The notes beneath the pieces are model-generated. The model did no database searches and had not been told where the DNA came from. It was given only the letters and a program-made list of their open reading frames with translations. Positions 5,076 through 5,986 of a stretch of DNA of 5,986 nucleotides are shown here, piece by piece (position 1 is the first letter of the stretch; every line of letters starts with the position of its first letter). The position numbers and the translations under genes were made by a program. This DNA is from Betaproteobacteria bacterium (GTDB lineage Bacteria; Pseudomonadota; Gammaproteobacteria; Burkholderiales; SG8-39), in assembly GCA_019509895.1 (NCBI GenBank), contig JAEKLK010000297.1, positions 1 through 5,986 of the forward strand, written 5' to 3'.

Positions 5076-5986
5076 ATGGCGCGCATCCTGACGACGGTGG
5101 TCGGCTCCTATCCGCTGCCGGACTGGCTGGCACGCGCGCCCTCTGAGCAGGCGCTGGTCGATGCGACGCGCGTCGTCATCGCGACGCAGGAGCGCGCCGG
5201 CATCGACCTTGTGTGCGACGGCGAGCTCTACCGCTTCGACGTCAACCATCCCGAGACCAACGGCATGATCGAGTACTTCGTGCGCCCGATGGCCGGGGTG
5301 CGCTCGGACATCGGCTTCTCGGAATGGCTCGATTACTCGAAAGGCGCCGCAATGCGCTTTCGCACGCGGCCGCCGGGCGTGGTGGAGGGCGCCATCGGAT
5401 CGGGCACGCTGAATCTCAAGCTGCCGTGCGCACGCGCCAAGGCGCTCGCCACCCAGCCGTTCAAGTTCACGCTGACCGGGCCGCACATGCTGGCGAAGAC
5501 GCTGCACGACCGGCACTACAAGAATCCGGAGAAGCTCGCGCACGCCATCGCCGACGTGCTGGCGGAGCAGGTGAAGCATCTCGACGCCGACGTCGTGCAG
5601 CTGGACGAAGCCAACCTGCCGGGCCATCCGGACGAATGGCAGTGGGCCGCGGCGGTGATCAACAAAGTGCTGCGTGCCGTGCCGAAGAATGCCAAGGCGG
5701 CGGTGCATCTGTGCTTCGGCAACTACGGCGGCCAGTCGATTCAGAAGGGGACGTGGGCCAAGCTGATGGAGTATTTGAATGCGCTGAAAGCGGATCACAT
5801 CGTCATGGAGACGGCGCACCGGCCACCGCAGGAGCTGGCGGTGTTCAAGGACCTGCGGCGCGACATCGGCTTTGGGCTCGGCGTGGTCGACATCAAGCGC
5901 ACCGAGATCGAATCACCGTCGGAAGTCGCGCGCGCCATCGAGCGCGCGGAGAAAGTGTTGGGTAAAGCGCGCGTGAAGTACGTCCA
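5076..5986 (+). CDS. Cobalamin-independent methionine synthase II (MetE-core) family protein, C-terminus beyond the window
   Basis: The frame from ATG at 5076 is open to the window end, giving 303 residues. It is a UROD/MetE-like TIM-barrel methyltransferase made of the catalytic half of MetE only, without the N-terminal domain of full-length enzymes. The start TTVVGSYPLPDWL corresponds to MetE GSFP. CDGELYRFDV (47-56) followed by GMIEYF matches the MetE GE-x-x-R-x-D...EYF block, and LTGPHML (133-139) and QLDEANLPG (175-183) match further blocks. Three of the four zinc ligands are visible: His211 and Cys213 in HLCFG, and Glu245 in VMETAH. The final Cys should lie just past the edge. The Cys-to-Glu spacing is 9 residues longer than in E. 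coli MetE. Known core-MetE proteins methylate homocysteine with methyl donors other than folate polyglutamate, but others may handle different thiols. No Shine-Dalgarno precedes the ATG, so the mRNA may be leaderless. The first base lies 23 bases from the divergent epimerase start. Confidence 0.9.
   Translation, partial: MARILTTVVGSYPLPDWLARAPSEQALVDATRVVIATQERAGIDLVCDGELYRFDVNHPETNGMIEYFVRPMAGVRSDIGFSEWLDYSKGAAMRFRTRPPGVVEGAIGSGTLNLKLPCARAKALATQPFKFTLTGPHMLAKTLHDRHYKNPEKLAHAIADVLAEQVKHLDADVVQLDEANLPGHPDEWQWAAAVINKVLRAVPKNAKAAVHLCFGNYGGQSIQKGTWAKLMEYLNALKADHIVMETAHRPPQELAVFKDLRRDIGFGLGVVDIKRTEIESPSEVARAIERAEKVLGKARVKYV

Noticed and set aside
5053..5133. Upstream extension of the epimerase to an ATG-like start at 5133
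   Set aside because: It would overlap the first codons of the MetE-core gene, and the added residues show no family similarity.
5064..5819. Leftward open frame (251 codons) opposite the MetE-core gene
   Set aside because: It overlaps the conserved MetE-like sequence completely, has no recognisable domain, and would run into the epimerase start. It is an antisense shadow.
5213..5965. Rightward open frame (250 codons) in the same region as the MetE-core gene
   Set aside because: It is in a different frame from the ATG at 5076, and its product is arginine-rich with no family features. The real gene is the frame starting at 5076, which is open to the window end.

Overview
This is a GC-rich, gene-dense bacterial window. 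The compact operons, the GTG starts and the gene families (NMT1/THI5-like binding protein, CoxG-like SRPBCC protein, PYROXD2/CrtO-like FAD oxidoreductase, DHDPS-family lyase, stand-alone MetE-core protein) suggest a soil or freshwater proteobacterium, most likely a Burkholderiales-type betaproteobacterium. The taxonomic call is inference from gene style only. I see no rRNA, tRNA, CRISPR array or insertion sequence, and no stretch over 300 bases lacks a gene.

Left edge (1-175): the first about 40 codons of a dihydrodipicolinate-synthase-family protein run leftwards off the window. A 55-base divergent gap follows, holding a small inverted repeat and a plausible promoter. Rightwards from it (175-1163) lies a secreted ABC-transporter substrate-binding protein whose reading frame is broken by one missing base near 691-700.

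Centre (1135-5052): four genes read leftwards as one tight operon: an atypical NAD-dependent epimerase/dehydratase (4033-5052), a two-part GNAT acetyltransferase (3228-4049), a large FAD-dependent phytoene-desaturase-like oxidoreductase (1648-3207) and a CoxG-like SRPBCC protein (1135-1647). Junctions are a 17-base overlap, a 20-base gap with a strong Shine-Dalgarno, and a stop codon directly followed by the next start. The last three genes start with GTG. The operon ends tail-to-tail with the binding-protein gene, overlapping it by 29 bases.

Right edge (5053-5986): a divergent gap of only 23 bases contains a near-palindromic AT-rich element that could serve as a shared bidirectional -10. Rightwards from it runs a MetE-core (cobalamin-independent methionine synthase II family) protein, open at the window end.

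How the genes may work together (inference): binding protein, aldolase-type lyase, epimerase-like dehydrogenase and FAD oxidoreductase look like uptake and catabolism of a small organic compound. The CoxG-like protein, fused in expression to the FAD enzyme and with no CO dehydrogenase in view, may link that enzyme to the membrane or quinone pool. No substrate can be named from sequence. The most unusual points are the FAD oxidoreductase/CoxG pairing, the symmetric 23-base divergent promoter, and the epimerase with Cys where the catalytic Lys should be.
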